From an archaeon (GTDB lineage Archaea; Thermoproteota; Thermoprotei_A; Marsarchaeales; Marsarchaeaceae), in contig JAJYZJ010000004.1 in the NCBI GenBank assembly GCA_021800035.1, positions 1 to 64,000 on the forward strand: DNA of 64,000 nt. The letters are read 5' to 3'. Both the position numbers and the translations under genes were made by a program. Below the pieces are notes generated by a model. The model ran no database searches and was not told the origin of the DNA. It saw only the letters and a program-made list of their open reading frames with translations. Below, piece after piece: positions 38,182 to 48,804 of the stretch. Numbering within the stretch: position 1 is the stretch's first letter; every line of letters begins with the position of its first letter.

Positions 38182-39999
38182 TCAGACGTACGGCTTTCCG
38201 CCGGATATGTATGTGCCCAGTATATTTCCTGCGGTAATTGGAAGTAGGAGATGGGAAGGCTGATCCTCGTTATGATACACGGTTATTCTCGTGGGGTACT
38301 GTTGGAGCAAGTGTCCGCTCCCTATTGAAGCAAGCGAAGAGGCCGAGTCATAATCCGAGCAGGAAATCCTGAGCCCAATTCTTGTTCCGGCACGAAAGAG
38401 GTTTCCAGTTGGCACTATGGCTATATTGAACTCGTATGGCGTATTTGGTTCGAGAGGCTCTGCTATGTCGTGCGAATGAAATGGCTGCCAAGGCTTTGAA
38501 CGAACCTTGTCAAGCGCCCTGTGACTTCCTTTCAGCCAGCCGCCAGTCAAGATCTTTCTCTTCTCCTCGAGGGTCTGTTCGAACAGCCTAAGGTTCCAGA
38601 GAATCTCATCGCCGGTTGTTGATGCGTAAATATTGGCAACAATGGGCCCAATAACTTCAGTGTCCTCTACAAGCTGCGGCGAAAGGTATTCCAGATATCC
38701 CCGGCTCCAAGGGGAGTCGAAGAAGGAGTCTGAGCCTTCATTCGGCCAGTGCTCTCTCTCACTGAGAAGGCCGTATTCATGAAGATAGAACGGCGTCCAT
38801 CGCGTCTGCGGAAGGGGCCATTCTTCCGCTTCCTTCCATTCTCCTGTGCCCATGACAAACAGCCTTATCGGAGGTTCATTTTCAACGCCATTCTCCACGC
38901 CCTTTAGCCAGCGGTCAAACCATCTCAGTGATTCATATTGAAGTTGGTAGAGTGGACGATCAAGATACGCGGGAGGCCCTATAATCATCCTCTTCTGGCT
39001 GGCGATATTTTCCCAGTTCCTGAACGCGGCGGGAAGGTGGCTTCTGTATATACCCCAATCTGCGCCTAAGTAAGCTGGCACTTTTACGTCCTTCAGCGAA
39101 GCCCTTCTCTCCTCCCAGTAGGCACTGTCGAACTGGTTGAGTAGCACGTCAACCTTGTAAGGGTTGAACTTCTCATCGGGATTTCTCAGCACATTTACAA
39201 GTTCGGGTATAGCCTCTATGTCAGCCTGCTTTGAAAGACTCTGCGCGGCCGCGTCTCTTTTCTCTTTACCCCATTCTTTTTCAGTCCAGCTCATCGGGCG
39301 AACATTTCCGTATACGAAGGAAGTGTCAGCCCAGCCTAGGAGCCAGCGCCAGGCGAGCGTGCCCCCGTGATAGAACATGTCTCTATAGAGGTCCGTGGTG
39401 CCCCATGGAGCAAAAATGCACTTTAGGTGCGGTGGATTCCTAGCGGCAACCATGTATTGGATCATGGCGAAATAGGATACACCAAACATTCCTATGTTAC
39501 CATCGCACCAGCTTTGCTTCGCCGTCCAGTCAATCACTTCGCAAACGTCAGTTACCTCCCTCTTCCCGAGTAGTTCGAAGAATCCTTCGGAGAGGCCAGT
39601 TCCCCGGAGATTCACGACTACCTGAGCGTAACCATGTCTTGCGAAAAAATAGGGGTCGCCCGCCTCTAGCGATCCGCGCGTTCTTTCTTCTCCTGGATGT
39701 GGCACGACCCCTGAAGTACTGTTTACTTTTACTGGCTCAGTCTGACCTACCTTCGAGTAGGGATGTGCCGAGACAAGTGCGGGAAACCTGCCTTCTGAAC
39801 TAGGTCGGAAAATGTCGGCGTCAAGTTGGATTCCGTCTGACATGCGTATGCTTACGTTTTTATCAACATGAACCTTGAACTTTCTTTCAGACGTCTTCCA
39901 TGTTAGGGCGAACATCGAAATATCGCGCGACTCCGGATTATTTAACATTACCTCGAACGCGATAGCTGAGCGAGAGTCAGGGCTATTACTCAGTCGCAA
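38182..39999 (-). CDS. CocE/NonD family (X-Pro dipeptidyl-peptidase-like) alpha/beta hydrolase
   Basis: SDGIQLDADIFRPSSEGRFPALVSAHPYSK, NLRGTGLSEG, IGMFGVSYFAMIQYMVAA, C-terminal jelly-roll-like region. Actual start may be an internal Met. Confidence 0.92.
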   Translation of the reverse strand: MRLSNSPDSRSAIAFEVMLNNPESRDISMFALTWKTSERKFKVHVDKNVSIRMSDGIQLDADIFRPSSEGRFPALVSAHPYSKVGQTEPVKVNSTSGVVPHPGEERTRGSLEAGDPYFFARHGYAQVVVNLRGTGLSEGFFELLGKREVTDVCEVIDWTAKQSWCDGNIGMFGVSYFAMIQYMVAARNPPHLKCIFAPWGTTDLYRDMFYHGGTLAWRWLLGWADTSFVYGNVRPMSWTEKEWGKEKRDAAAQSLSKQADIEAIPELVNVLRNPDEKFNPYKVDVLLNQFDSAYWEERRASLKDVKVPAYLGADWGIYRSHLPAAFRNWENIASQKRMIIGPPAYLDRPLYQLQYESLRWFDRWLKGVENGVENEPPIRLFVMGTGEWKEAEEWPLPQTRWTPFYLHEYGLLSEREHWPNEGSDSFFDSPWSRGYLEYLSPQLVEDTEVIGPIVANIYASTTGDEILWNLRLFEQTLEEKRKILTGGWLKGSHRALDKVRSKPWQPFHSHDIAEPLEPNTPYEFNIAIVPTGNLFRAGTRIGLRISCSDYDSASSLASIGSGHLLQQYPTRITVYHNEDQPSHLLLPITAGNILGTYISGGKPYV

Positions 40000-40430
40000 C
40001 CAAGGAAACGTAGTCCGCTTCCCGTTCCAAAATAATCCGGTCTGCAGCTTCCGTTACAAGCGACTTCTTTAGGTACATTAGACCATCTGGCCTTCGAAGC
40101 GCTGGGTTGGATTGGCCAGGGAACTTTGAGATCCTGCATCTAGTCGGCTCATATTGGTGTCAGCATAGATGCAAAAAGAGAAGAATCGCAGGTTGGTATC
40201 AACACAGAACGAACGAGAGTTCGAGCACTCGCCTTCATTGTCAGTTCAAGCATTCGCTTGGGACACTGCATCCACCCCTTCCAGGGGTGCTGCACCAACC
40301 GCCTTGGTCCTTGTCTCCGTATCAAATCGAGGTTATGGGAACATTTGGTTTCTGGCGTCCACCGAGCGGTCACAGAGAAATTAGATGGGCAAACGCATCT
40401 TAGGGGGTTGCTTGGATACTCAGTCCCATC

Positions 40431-40616
40431 CTACCGTCCATACCTCCAGTCCTCAAGCGTCTTCCCAATACCAGTGTCACCTATTCTGTGCGTTTTCTGA
40501 TAGCCAAATGCTGCTATTTCCTTGAGTCTCTCGAGGAATTCGTTACAACTCTCCAACTTGATGGCACGCCTCGGCACGTAACAAATCTCGTTCTGCGGGA
40601 AACCCTTATGCTTTCG
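40431..40616 (-). pseudogene. Fragment resembling an MvaI/BcnI-family restriction endonuclease
   Basis: Open frame without start: RKHKGFPQNEICYVPRRAIKLESCNEFLERLKEIAAFGYQKTHRIGDTGIGKTLEDWRYGR*. 'GDTGIGKTLED' matches the conserved MvaI/BcnI-type N-terminal motif. Confidence 0.45.
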
Positions 40617-40669
40617 CTATACTGACGCCCCTGAAACAGTAACGAGCGGAATTTTACTCGCTCGGCATT

Positions 40670-40726
40670 GAGGTCTCTCACTAGGATGGAGGTCTCTCAC
40701 TAGGATGGAGGTCTCTCACTAGGGTG
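40670..40726. repeat. Tandem direct repeat, 3 x 19 bp (gaggtctctcactaggatg)
   Basis: Three contiguous copies; the third differs by one base (agggtg instead of aggatg). Confidence 0.95.
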
Positions 40727-41261
40727 GGGGGCCTCGACTTCCCACTCAAAGTCTTGGATCCGCTTTCGATAATGCCCAGGATTGCAAGAGCCAGCAAGCC
40801 TGAACAATCTGGTGCAGAAATAACCACTTAAATGTACCAGGAAAGGGACCCGGGGTCAGACTTAGCAATTGAGCTGGTCTCTTAGATGAGAAATGTTCCT
40901 CTAGATAAATGCGGAGAAAAGTCAACAATTAGCAATAAATCCGAGCGCCACGCCAACACACCCAAGTCAACGGTTTCAGCCCAGATTCTAAATCATATGG
41001 CGAAGGGACGTAGCTCTTTGGAGGAAAATGGAGATTACCCTAAACTAGGTTGAGGTGGTGGCAAAATTGAGATTGTTCATGCCGCTAATCTGAGGACCTA
41101 CCGGCTTGTACAGCGTTAAGCAGAAGAATTCTGAACAGTACTTGTTACTGGTAGTGCAGGCAGCGTCTGTGGAATGCCGAAATCTGCTTTGTTTATGAAA
41201 TGACTGGCAGACACGCAAGGCCCATCTATTCATGGTTGAGAATCCTGTGATTCATCCATGT

Positions 41262-42251
41262 TCATGGGGAGGTGGCAACAATCGGGTAGGCGCCACAGGT
41301 GATGCAAAATCTGGAATTGGGCCGCACGTCTGCGCCGCAGTCAGGGCATCTGCAGCCCGTCTGAGCAAGCTCGGCCGGGGGAGGGAAAATCTTTCGGTAC
41401 AACCTGTAATATTCTAGGTGTTCTTTGTCTCTTATCTTTACGCGGTCTCGAGAGACTGCGTCTGCTTTGCCCTGACTGAACTCACCGTCCCCTATTTTGA
41501 CCGCGTAATACTTCGGCAGGTAGGTCGTGCCCGAGCCGTGCTCGATTGGGGTCTTGACCCTCCAAGCACTCCTCTTTCCGATAGTCCGCTCGAACGCGAC
41601 GCGCAGAATCAGCTTTCCATACTTTCTTTTGTTCCTGAGTCCTACTAGTTGTCTCGGCGTGAGCCTTTCCGCAAACTCGACCACAGTCCTGTCGAGATAG
41701 GGAAGCGAAGCGGATATGCCCAATGCCTCGGCCATCGGCTTCGAGGAGAAGTGCATGACTTTCCAGAGGTCTCTCAGCCTACGCATTAACTCCGTGGGGG
41801 GCAGGTTGAAGCTGAAGCTGTAGCCTGCGAACAATTCGTCAGCGGCATCGCCCGTCATCACCTTGGTGTAACCCTCATCGCGGGCGGCTGCTAAGCCGTG
41901 GTAGACTGCCACGCTGTTCCTTACTTCCATCGGGTCGAATGTCCCAAGAATGCGAATTACTTCGGTCAACCGGGCGGTAAGGTCTTCGGGCCTCAGTTTT
42001 AGGACGTCCAGCTCAAGACCGAGTTTTCGAGTGATAGACCTAGCGAATGGAAAGTCAGGGGTTTCGGACAACGGAAAGATGACCGTGAAGCACTTGGGCT
42101 TTGAGACTGTCGCAGCCACGTGGGCGATGATGCTTGTATCCAGACCCCCTGACAGTAGAAGTGAATCGCCTAGATTCCTTAGTACGCTAGTCTGGATGAC
42201 CGTTCTGCATTCGGTTGCCTGAACTTCGCTAATGGCTTGTTTCATCTGCAA
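41262..42251 (-). CDS. Asparagine synthase C-terminal-type (PP-loop) protein without glutaminase domain, with C-terminal zinc ribbon
   Basis: LLLSGGLDTSIIAHVAA PP-loop, VMTGDAADELFAGYSF, ASLPYLDRTVVEFAERL; tail CRCPDCGADVRPNSRFCITCGAYP. Confidence 0.9.
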   Translation of the reverse strand: MQMKQAISEVQATECRTVIQTSVLRNLGDSLLLSGGLDTSIIAHVAATVSKPKCFTVIFPLSETPDFPFARSITRKLGLELDVLKLRPEDLTARLTEVIRILGTFDPMEVRNSVAVYHGLAAARDEGYTKVMTGDAADELFAGYSFSFNLPPTELMRRLRDLWKVMHFSSKPMAEALGISASLPYLDRTVVEFAERLTPRQLVGLRNKRKYGKLILRVAFERTIGKRSAWRVKTPIEHGSGTTYLPKYYAVKIGDGEFSQGKADAVSRDRVKIRDKEHLEYYRLYRKIFPPPAELAQTGCRCPDCGADVRPNSRFCITCGAYPIVATSP

Positions 42252-42977
42252 CCACCCTTAAGGTGTGTGGAGAGCGCCATAATAAGATGGATGGTTAATC
42301 CAGCTTGCGCCTGCTCTATTCGTTTATAGTAGTGCGGACAGTGGAGGTCGCGGGATATTTTCGCTATCTCAAAGCCACCTTCAATATTCTGAGTTTGAAA
42401 AGTCATTGGACCGCGGTTCATGCGTTATCCGCGCCCCTTGCCAGCGCTAGAAAATACACGCCCACCGAGAAAACGCGGTCTGTCACCTTATACTGCAATC
42501 GATCGAGCCAAACGTGTTTATCCCTGCCGAAGCCGAAATGGGTTTCGCGCGGATGTCGTGGAGCAGCGTATAACACGAGACAAAGTAACGGGCCAAATGG
42601 CCGCCGACATCGTTTGCCCACATAGCGCTCGTAACCCCGACCTTCACTATGTAGTTCAATGGTATCTACACTTAAAATTAAGGATTTTCCGCGTTTGGCC
42701 GCTCTGACCCGAGCTGTATTTGATGAGGGGGATGAGACTTCATGTCTGGGACGTGCACACTTTCCGACGTTATTGCGGCAGTGTCACTCTGTCCACCTAT
42801 ATGTTAAACATCCCGGAGAAGGTTAGCTGGTAGTTCTGTCGGCGAATGGAAAGCCAATCCACGGCCACTTTCAGAAAGTTGATGGATTAATCAGGAGCTC
42901 TTGCCTTTGAAAACAGGTTCTATCACACTTACTCGAGCGAGCTCCGAAACTTCCTCAGCGGGCGTTGCCAGTTTTAC

Positions 42978-44075
42978 TTGGACCGGGGGTCCCACGCCAA
43001 GTCCTACAACATAACGTTTAACATCTATTTAGCCGGTAGCCACCTTGCGTTCACAATACCCGTGGCTGTGCTCGGATTCAACCTGTCACTCGAAAATTCG
43101 ACTATCACCGCCTTTCAAGGTTCAGGCGTAGTTGTAGCGATTTCAACGGGGTATTTATTTAGCTACACTAGGGGCCTTAACCTTCCGCCCGTAACAGGGG
43201 TTCTCAGTGCTTCCGACGTTCAGACGAATGTGACGCTGAGTTTCGAACCAAATCCCTTGGTGAGCCCGTGGTATGATAGTCTCCTTTACATTCCAGCCCG
43301 TCCCAATTCTGTGCTCACTCTGAACATCGGAAACGCCACTCCTCCTGGGTTTTACACAATCGGCATTACATCCGTTAATGAAAGTAGTGAACTCGAATAC
43401 CCATTGACGAATTCAACGATACTCACTCTCATGGTAAGGGTTTGCACCTCGCATTTGAGCCAGATTGGGGGGTGGTGCTCAACTTCGACGGCAATCCCCA
43501 AGTTTCAAACGTCAAGGTTTACACTCTCGGCGGGGAAAAAGTGTTTAACGAAAACACCTCAACCGAGTACTTCAGCACTTGGGCACACACTGCCTCCGGA
43601 TACCTGCAACGTTTCTGCTTATCTTCAGTGGGACCTTTCACACCCCTACTTCAGTTAGCTCGTGAGCACATTGTCGTGCGCTTCCCAGAGTGTGACTTTG
43701 ACCCCATGCGCAGCGCTCAACCTTCAGGTCCTCTTCAACGGTTCACCCTCAGCGATCTCCAACGTAACACTTTCCTTCCCGCCGGCTATTCCGTGAATAA
43801 CGCTACTAACGCGCAGGGAATGTAATCTACTCCCTATTCGCTTCCTGCCGGTAACTATACAGCAATCGCATACTCACCACGGATTGAGCGCGAAGACTTC
43901 TTTCACCTTATACCCAGCAGAGTCCACGAATGTCACGATGAACATTGTTCCCAAAGGCGCGCCTAGTCGGGTGCAGAGTCTCCCAATTACGCCGACTGAA
44001 GCGTACGCGTTCGTCCCTGTTCCACTGGCATTAACTACAGTCGAATGGGTAAACAAGTACGGCCGTGACGGATAA
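42978..44075 (+). pseudogene. Decayed cell-surface/secreted protein gene with several frameshifts and stops
   Basis: ITFNIYLAGSHLAFTIPVAVLGFNLSLENSTITAF... (frame 1), shifts to AFEPDWGVVLNFDGNPQVSNVKVYTLGGEKVFNENTSTEYFSTW, then back to ALNLQVLFNGSPSAISNVTLSFP, then STPYSLPAGNYTAIAYS, and finally AKTSFTLYPAESTNVTMNIVPKG. Beta-sandwich-like, Asn/Ser/Thr rich. Confidence 0.55.
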
Positions 44076-44623
44076 GCGGCCCGCTATGTTAATCATACAT
44101 TAAGCGAAGTATGTGGAGCCGAGCCGCGCCGAGCGCGTGAGGTAACAGCGGCTTACGTGATTGCAAAAGACTAGGCTAGCGGGATTAACAGTTCACAGAA
44201 TATGACCTCGAGCATGCCAGCATAGGCAAGGAATATACCCTTCGCAAGACTCTCGACCCCTAATTCCCCAGGGTCTTTGGATAATCAAGCGGAATGAGAC
44301 CTGGATAAGTCCATTCGAGCTGGTCTGTAGAGTTCGTGGAATCGCAGTTCTAGAAGCGTCCACCGGCAAGAAGATACTCAATGTTGCACACTTTAAAACA
44401 CGGGCAAGCCATCGGGGTCTCGATCTATCTGGCTAAGGTGATAAGCGCCAGAACGCCTGCCGGAGTGACCCGGTGGTTGTGGCCCCTCATGAATTGCCGA
44501 GACGTCATTAAGGTAGAAGTATCAGAAAACGACACTATCAGAAACACTGCCCTCCCCTTGTAAAGGGAAGCAATCTGGCCTCTGCATCATCGGGTCATCC
44601 TGGGGTAGCATGTTGTACAACGG

Positions 44624-45037
44624 CTAAAGAGTTGAAGGTATCGACAGCACATGGTCAACTGAGAATATCCCAGGTCCCGTTAGCACGAACAGAATAGCGC
44701 TAGCGACATAGAACAGCTCGAAATCGTAGCCCGACTGCGTAAGTGTTAGGAACGGTTTCTTAAACTTCGTTTTCGCGATCAGGGTAACGCCTATACCGAA
44801 GACGACCAGAATCCAGCTAGCCGCGATCCAGAGGAAGCCAAGAAGAACCGCAATACCTGCAAGTATCTCAACCAACCCACCTACATCCATGAGACCGCCC
44901 AATCCCATTTGGGACATGAACTGCTTGGCCTGCTGGCGGCTCTTGCTCGAAAACTTCGGTACCGCGTGAGGTATGATTAAAGCTGCAAAAAATACCCTGT
45001 ATAGTAATAGACCTAAAGAGACAGTCAGCACATCCAA
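44624..45037 (-). CDS. DoxX family membrane protein
   Basis: LLYRVFFAALIIPHAVPKF...MGLGGLMDVGGLVEILAGIAVLLGF; four TM helices. Confidence 0.88.
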   Translation of the reverse strand: MDVLTVSLGLLLYRVFFAALIIPHAVPKFSSKSRQQAKQFMSQMGLGGLMDVGGLVEILAGIAVLLGFLWIAASWILVVFGIGVTLIAKTKFKKPFLTLTQSGYDFELFYVASAILFVLTGPGIFSVDHVLSIPSTL

Positions 45038-45070
45038 TATTTATCACTTAGCTAATAGCAATTTATTATC

Positions 45071-45090
45071 AAAAAGCTTTTTGCTAGCAA
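45071..45090. promoter_or_regulatory. Two palindromes sharing two bases (aaaaagcttttt, ttgctagcaa) in the DoxX/HxlR divergent intergenic region
   Basis: Perfect 12-bp and 10-bp palindromes just upstream of the regulator's probable ATG at 45116. Confidence 0.5.
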
Positions 45091-45091
45091 G

Positions 45092-45469
45092 TTGTATGTA
45101 TACTACTTGACCAAAATGGACAATAAAAAGAAAAGCGGCAGAGACCCAGTCTGCCCCATAGTGAATTCTGTCGATGTCATCGGCAGCAAGTGGAAACTTC
45201 TGGCCATCAGATACCTTGCCGACTCTCCCTTGGGCTTCAATGAGCTTCTCAGGCGAATAGGTTCGACCAATTCCAAGGAACTCTCACTTACGTTGAAACA
45301 ACTCGGTAACTCTGGGCTTGTCGAAAGAAAAATCCTGAGCGTGCAGCCGTTTCGCGTGGAGTATACATTGACACAGATGGGTTATGAACTCAAACCTGTG
45401 CTAGAAGATTTGAGGAAATGGGGTGAGAAATGGCGATCCCACCTCGAGCAAACTGTCTTAGCAAATTAA
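45092..45469 (+). CDS. HxlR family winged-helix transcriptional regulator
   Basis: DPVCPIVNSVDVIGSKWKLLAIRYLADSPLGFNELLRRIGSTNSKELSLTLKQLGNSGLVERK. The listed TTG start is doubtful; ATG at 45116 (MDNKKKSGRDP) is likely. Confidence 0.93.
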   Translation: MYVYYLTKMDNKKKSGRDPVCPIVNSVDVIGSKWKLLAIRYLADSPLGFNELLRRIGSTNSKELSLTLKQLGNSGLVERKILSVQPFRVEYTLTQMGYELKPVLEDLRKWGEKWRSHLEQTVLAN

Positions 45470-46319
45470 GATGGACAGAACTTTTTTAGGGAACGGGCTG
45501 GATAGCAATAGCCCTTCGACAGGCTTACAAAGCTATTCATTTCTGTGTGCGCTCTCCTTTACATCGTAATCTCGTCCGCTTAGGTGCACGGCGTCAGCAT
45601 CTCAAGTGTGCAAAACCTATCAAAGTTTGAAGCTGATCTCCGCCCCCGTGCAGTACCGATTTAGAGCTCTTTGGCACGATGGAATCTATAGGCTTCAGCG
45701 TTGCAGTGTAGCTGTCGCGACAGAACCGCAGAATCACCTGACTAACAACCAGCATGCAGAACCGCTTGTTTGGTGAATCTCATCCGGTTCTGTCGTATAC
45801 GAGAAGAACCCTCTCCTCCCCAGAAAGAAGAAGATCCAATAGACAAGCCACTCAAACGCATTGACGTGACTGCCCGGTTGAGCTTGGGCGGCTCTACCAT
45901 CATAGCTTTGAGCGAACAGGAAGAATTGGCTTTGAACCTACATGGCATTACAGAATCGCTCTGTCGGTAGTAAAAGGAAAATCTCCTGAAGTCTAGGAAA
46001 GGTTAGCTCGAGCTCATGGAATGAATGGTTTCCCCGCTCTGCTGACTGCGTATGCCCAGTGCCCATCGGATTGGCTCCCACCTAGCCTAAATTCAAAGAA
46101 AGACGCCTCCCCGGATGATCTAGCTTCAGCTCTTCATGTACTTTCTAACAATAGGACAGCCTGCCAGTTGACTTCTGGATTCGGCCGTATTTAGAGCCGT
46201 TTTTTCCAGTGAACAAGTTTATGACAGACGCATCCGTTATGCATCGCGGTAGTGGCTCAGACTGACGTACAGGCACAGCCCGGCAGGACTCACTTTTGGC
46301 GCAACCGCAAGAATGTGGC

Positions 46320-46351
46320 AATCGGGATTAAATGTTCTTTTTATCCCGATT
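46320..46351. repeat. Inverted repeat aatcgggat/atcccgatt (9-bp stem, 14-nt loop)
   Basis: Direct reading of the sequence; lies in a gene-poor gap. Confidence 0.6.
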
Positions 46352-47172
46352 AAAAGGATAAAATTCAGAAAGTCTTCAACTCGACCGGAATGGCAGGTCC
46401 TGCCGATGGCTCTTGTCACACATCCTAGCACCTAACGGTAACGACTAATTTAACCCAGTCGGCAAATACGGGCTTGGCCCGTTGTCAGTTGGGTGGATCG
46501 CTCTCTGGTACTGATGCCTGTTTGTTTTGGAAATTAGCGCTGTTACTACTAGGTGGATAACCACTAAAAAGGGCGTCGCCGGACAGCTTAGCTTCGACTC
46601 CTCACGCAATCTTCTCCGATTGTAGCCCAAGTCATGGTCTTTCATTAAGAAAGAGATTTTTGGGCCAGATGAGGGGAGGCTTTCAATTGCAAGATTCAAT
46701 GAATTCTGACTACCTAAGAGGATTTTGATTACAGTCAGAGATAATTTTTGTCCTTAGTATACACTTAAATTTGATTATTGACTTAGTACCTGGCGCCCGA
46801 ATCAGTGACGCAGCAAATGGGTCCAGGTTTTAGTTTGTTGTGAATACTTGGCCGAGCATTAGACTTGTTTCTAAGCGGAGCCCCCAGCACTGACAGAAAA
46901 CGCTTGCTCTCGAACAGATTGTAGCGGCTGATAAAAGCGCATGAGCTTGTTGCTCGACTGCATGCAAACGTTCCCGATGGTTCCAATCAGCTCGCGCTTA
47001 TTACTTTAAGATTTCGAAGAGAAAGCAAGAACTGGTAGTCATGCGAGCCTTTGCGTAGACACTAGACTGTAGCTGCAGTCATGCCAAGGCCAGTTAGAGG
47101 GGTATTCGGGCGCTCCTTGAAGCAAGAATAACCAGTCATGTTCTTATGTGGGCATAAAGTGGTTGGAAACTA

Positions 47173-48375
47173 GTGACCACGTCCCAGGTTGCGAACGAGT
47201 CTCCCACAAACCCGCAGAAAGTCTTCATCTATTCGTCAGTGGGGCACTTGGCTAACGATGGGACAGTATTCGTCGTGCCTGTCATCGCCGACACGTTTGC
47301 GGCTTTGCGGGGAGTAAGTGCAGTCGAAATCACTGCTCTTTCAACTCTCTTTCTTGGTGTTCCTCTCTTCGCTTCTCCACTGATTTCAAGGCTGGCTGAC
47401 CGCTCCGGACGGCATGCGCAACTGATGTCGCTAGGAGTCTCGCTGCTAGCGCTCGGGCTGGCTGCATTTTTTGCGGCTTTCGTGGCGGGGTCTGCGGCAC
47501 CCAGACTGGCACTTCTTTTTGCAGGGGCTTTCATGACAGGCTTGGGAAGTTCGTTCTATCACCCTCTTACGGCTTCAATTCTGGAGTCCTCTTTTGGGGC
47601 TGCCTCCGGAGGGCGCGCAATGGGCTATAGTGGTGCAGTTGGAGGAGTCGGCGCGGCAGTCTATCCCGCCCTGTTTTCTCTGGTCGATGCTTCCATCGGA
47701 ACAAACGCCTCACTACTGGGGCTCGTGCTTCTGAATTCACTCTTTGCCGCAATGGTGCTCTACGGAATGCGAAGCTCGACAAAAGTAACGCTGGGAGGAA
47801 AGAAACCAGTTCCAGAATCAGCGTCGCTCGTCAGTGTTCCAATTATTGTTCTCACCGTGATCGCTTTTCTGCGCGCTGCTGCGCTCGAAGGGGTTGGGTA
47901 CTGGCTACCTGAATATCTTTCGTATGATAGAGGCTTCGGGACTTCCATCTGGTTGGGAATTACAGTTGGAGCGGTCTACGCAGCTTCTATTGGCGGCGAA
48001 GCCGTATTTGGGCATCTCGTTGACCGAATTGATGGTCGCATGGTCCTAGCGCTAAGCGGCTTGGTCACTGCGGCGGGGATAGCTGGTTTCGAACTGCTTG
48101 GGGGCCCGCTATCCATCCTGTTTCTCTTGATATATGGAGTAAGTTTTGTTACCTTTCCAGTTTTGCTCATGCTCTCTAACAGGTATGTGTCGGCCAGGGA
48201 TAAGACTTCAGCAAGGGGCCTAGTCTACGGCTTGGGAAATGGCTCGGGCAACCTTGCCGGACCCATATTAGCGGGATTGGCGGCGGGCACTGCCTATGGG
48301 GGTTTGGGGGCCGGCTTTATCCTGCTTAGTGTAGTATCGGCTGGAAGTGCGGTTCTGGCTCTGCTCTTGCCGTAG
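47173..48375 (+). CDS. MFS transporter
   Basis: 12-TM hydrophobic pattern; SPLISRLADRSGRHAQLMSLG; GLGSSFYHPLTASILE. Confidence 0.9.
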   Translation: MTTSQVANESPTNPQKVFIYSSVGHLANDGTVFVVPVIADTFAALRGVSAVEITALSTLFLGVPLFASPLISRLADRSGRHAQLMSLGVSLLALGLAAFFAAFVAGSAAPRLALLFAGAFMTGLGSSFYHPLTASILESSFGAASGGRAMGYSGAVGGVGAAVYPALFSLVDASIGTNASLLGLVLLNSLFAAMVLYGMRSSTKVTLGGKKPVPESASLVSVPIIVLTVIAFLRAAALEGVGYWLPEYLSYDRGFGTSIWLGITVGAVYAASIGGEAVFGHLVDRIDGRMVLALSGLVTAAGIAGFELLGGPLSILFLLIYGVSFVTFPVLLMLSNRYVSARDKTSARGLVYGLGNGSGNLAGPILAGLAAGTAYGGLGAGFILLSVVSAGSAVLALLLP

Positions 48376-48804
48376 GAGCTACAATCGAAAAAATAAAAAG
48401 CGTTCAGACTTTGGCAAATGAACTTTGAATTCCTTCTGGGCTGCGCTCCTCGGAGCGAATTACTGTGGTTTTGGTATTGATAGGGCCGTCCAAGGCTGTA
48501 GAGTGGGATGCGGCAGAAACGGGAACATCATTCCAACTGCTTGCAATGGAAAGCTCGCTAGATATCCATGTCGGGCCAGGTACTGCGTTGCATCCGAAGA
48601 TTGGCAGAATCCGAAAGACAGCAGCGATAGCCCTTAAGCAGTCTGGGGAGGCCCATGATAGGGCCAGTGACGAAGACTAACGGACTGAGCTACTCGGTGA
48701 TTGTGTTATCCCCGTCCGAGGCCCTATAGCCCGAGTGGCCGGATAAAATTCGGTTCCAGCCATTGACGCATTTCGTGTTGCACAGTTGCCAGATCGTTCT
48801 CGGC

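Noticed and set aside
40670-40726. CRISPR array
   Set aside because: Units are contiguous 19-bp copies without spacers, and no cas genes are present.
42305-42707. Overlapping 95-106-aa ORFs as a possible transposase relic
   Set aside because: Frames look scrambled and I could not identify a transposase motif.
48465-48680. 71-aa plus-strand ORF (MVLVLIGPSKAVEWDAAETGTSFQLLAMESS...)
   Set aside because: Composition looks somewhat protein-like, but I could not assign a family, start signal or operon context.
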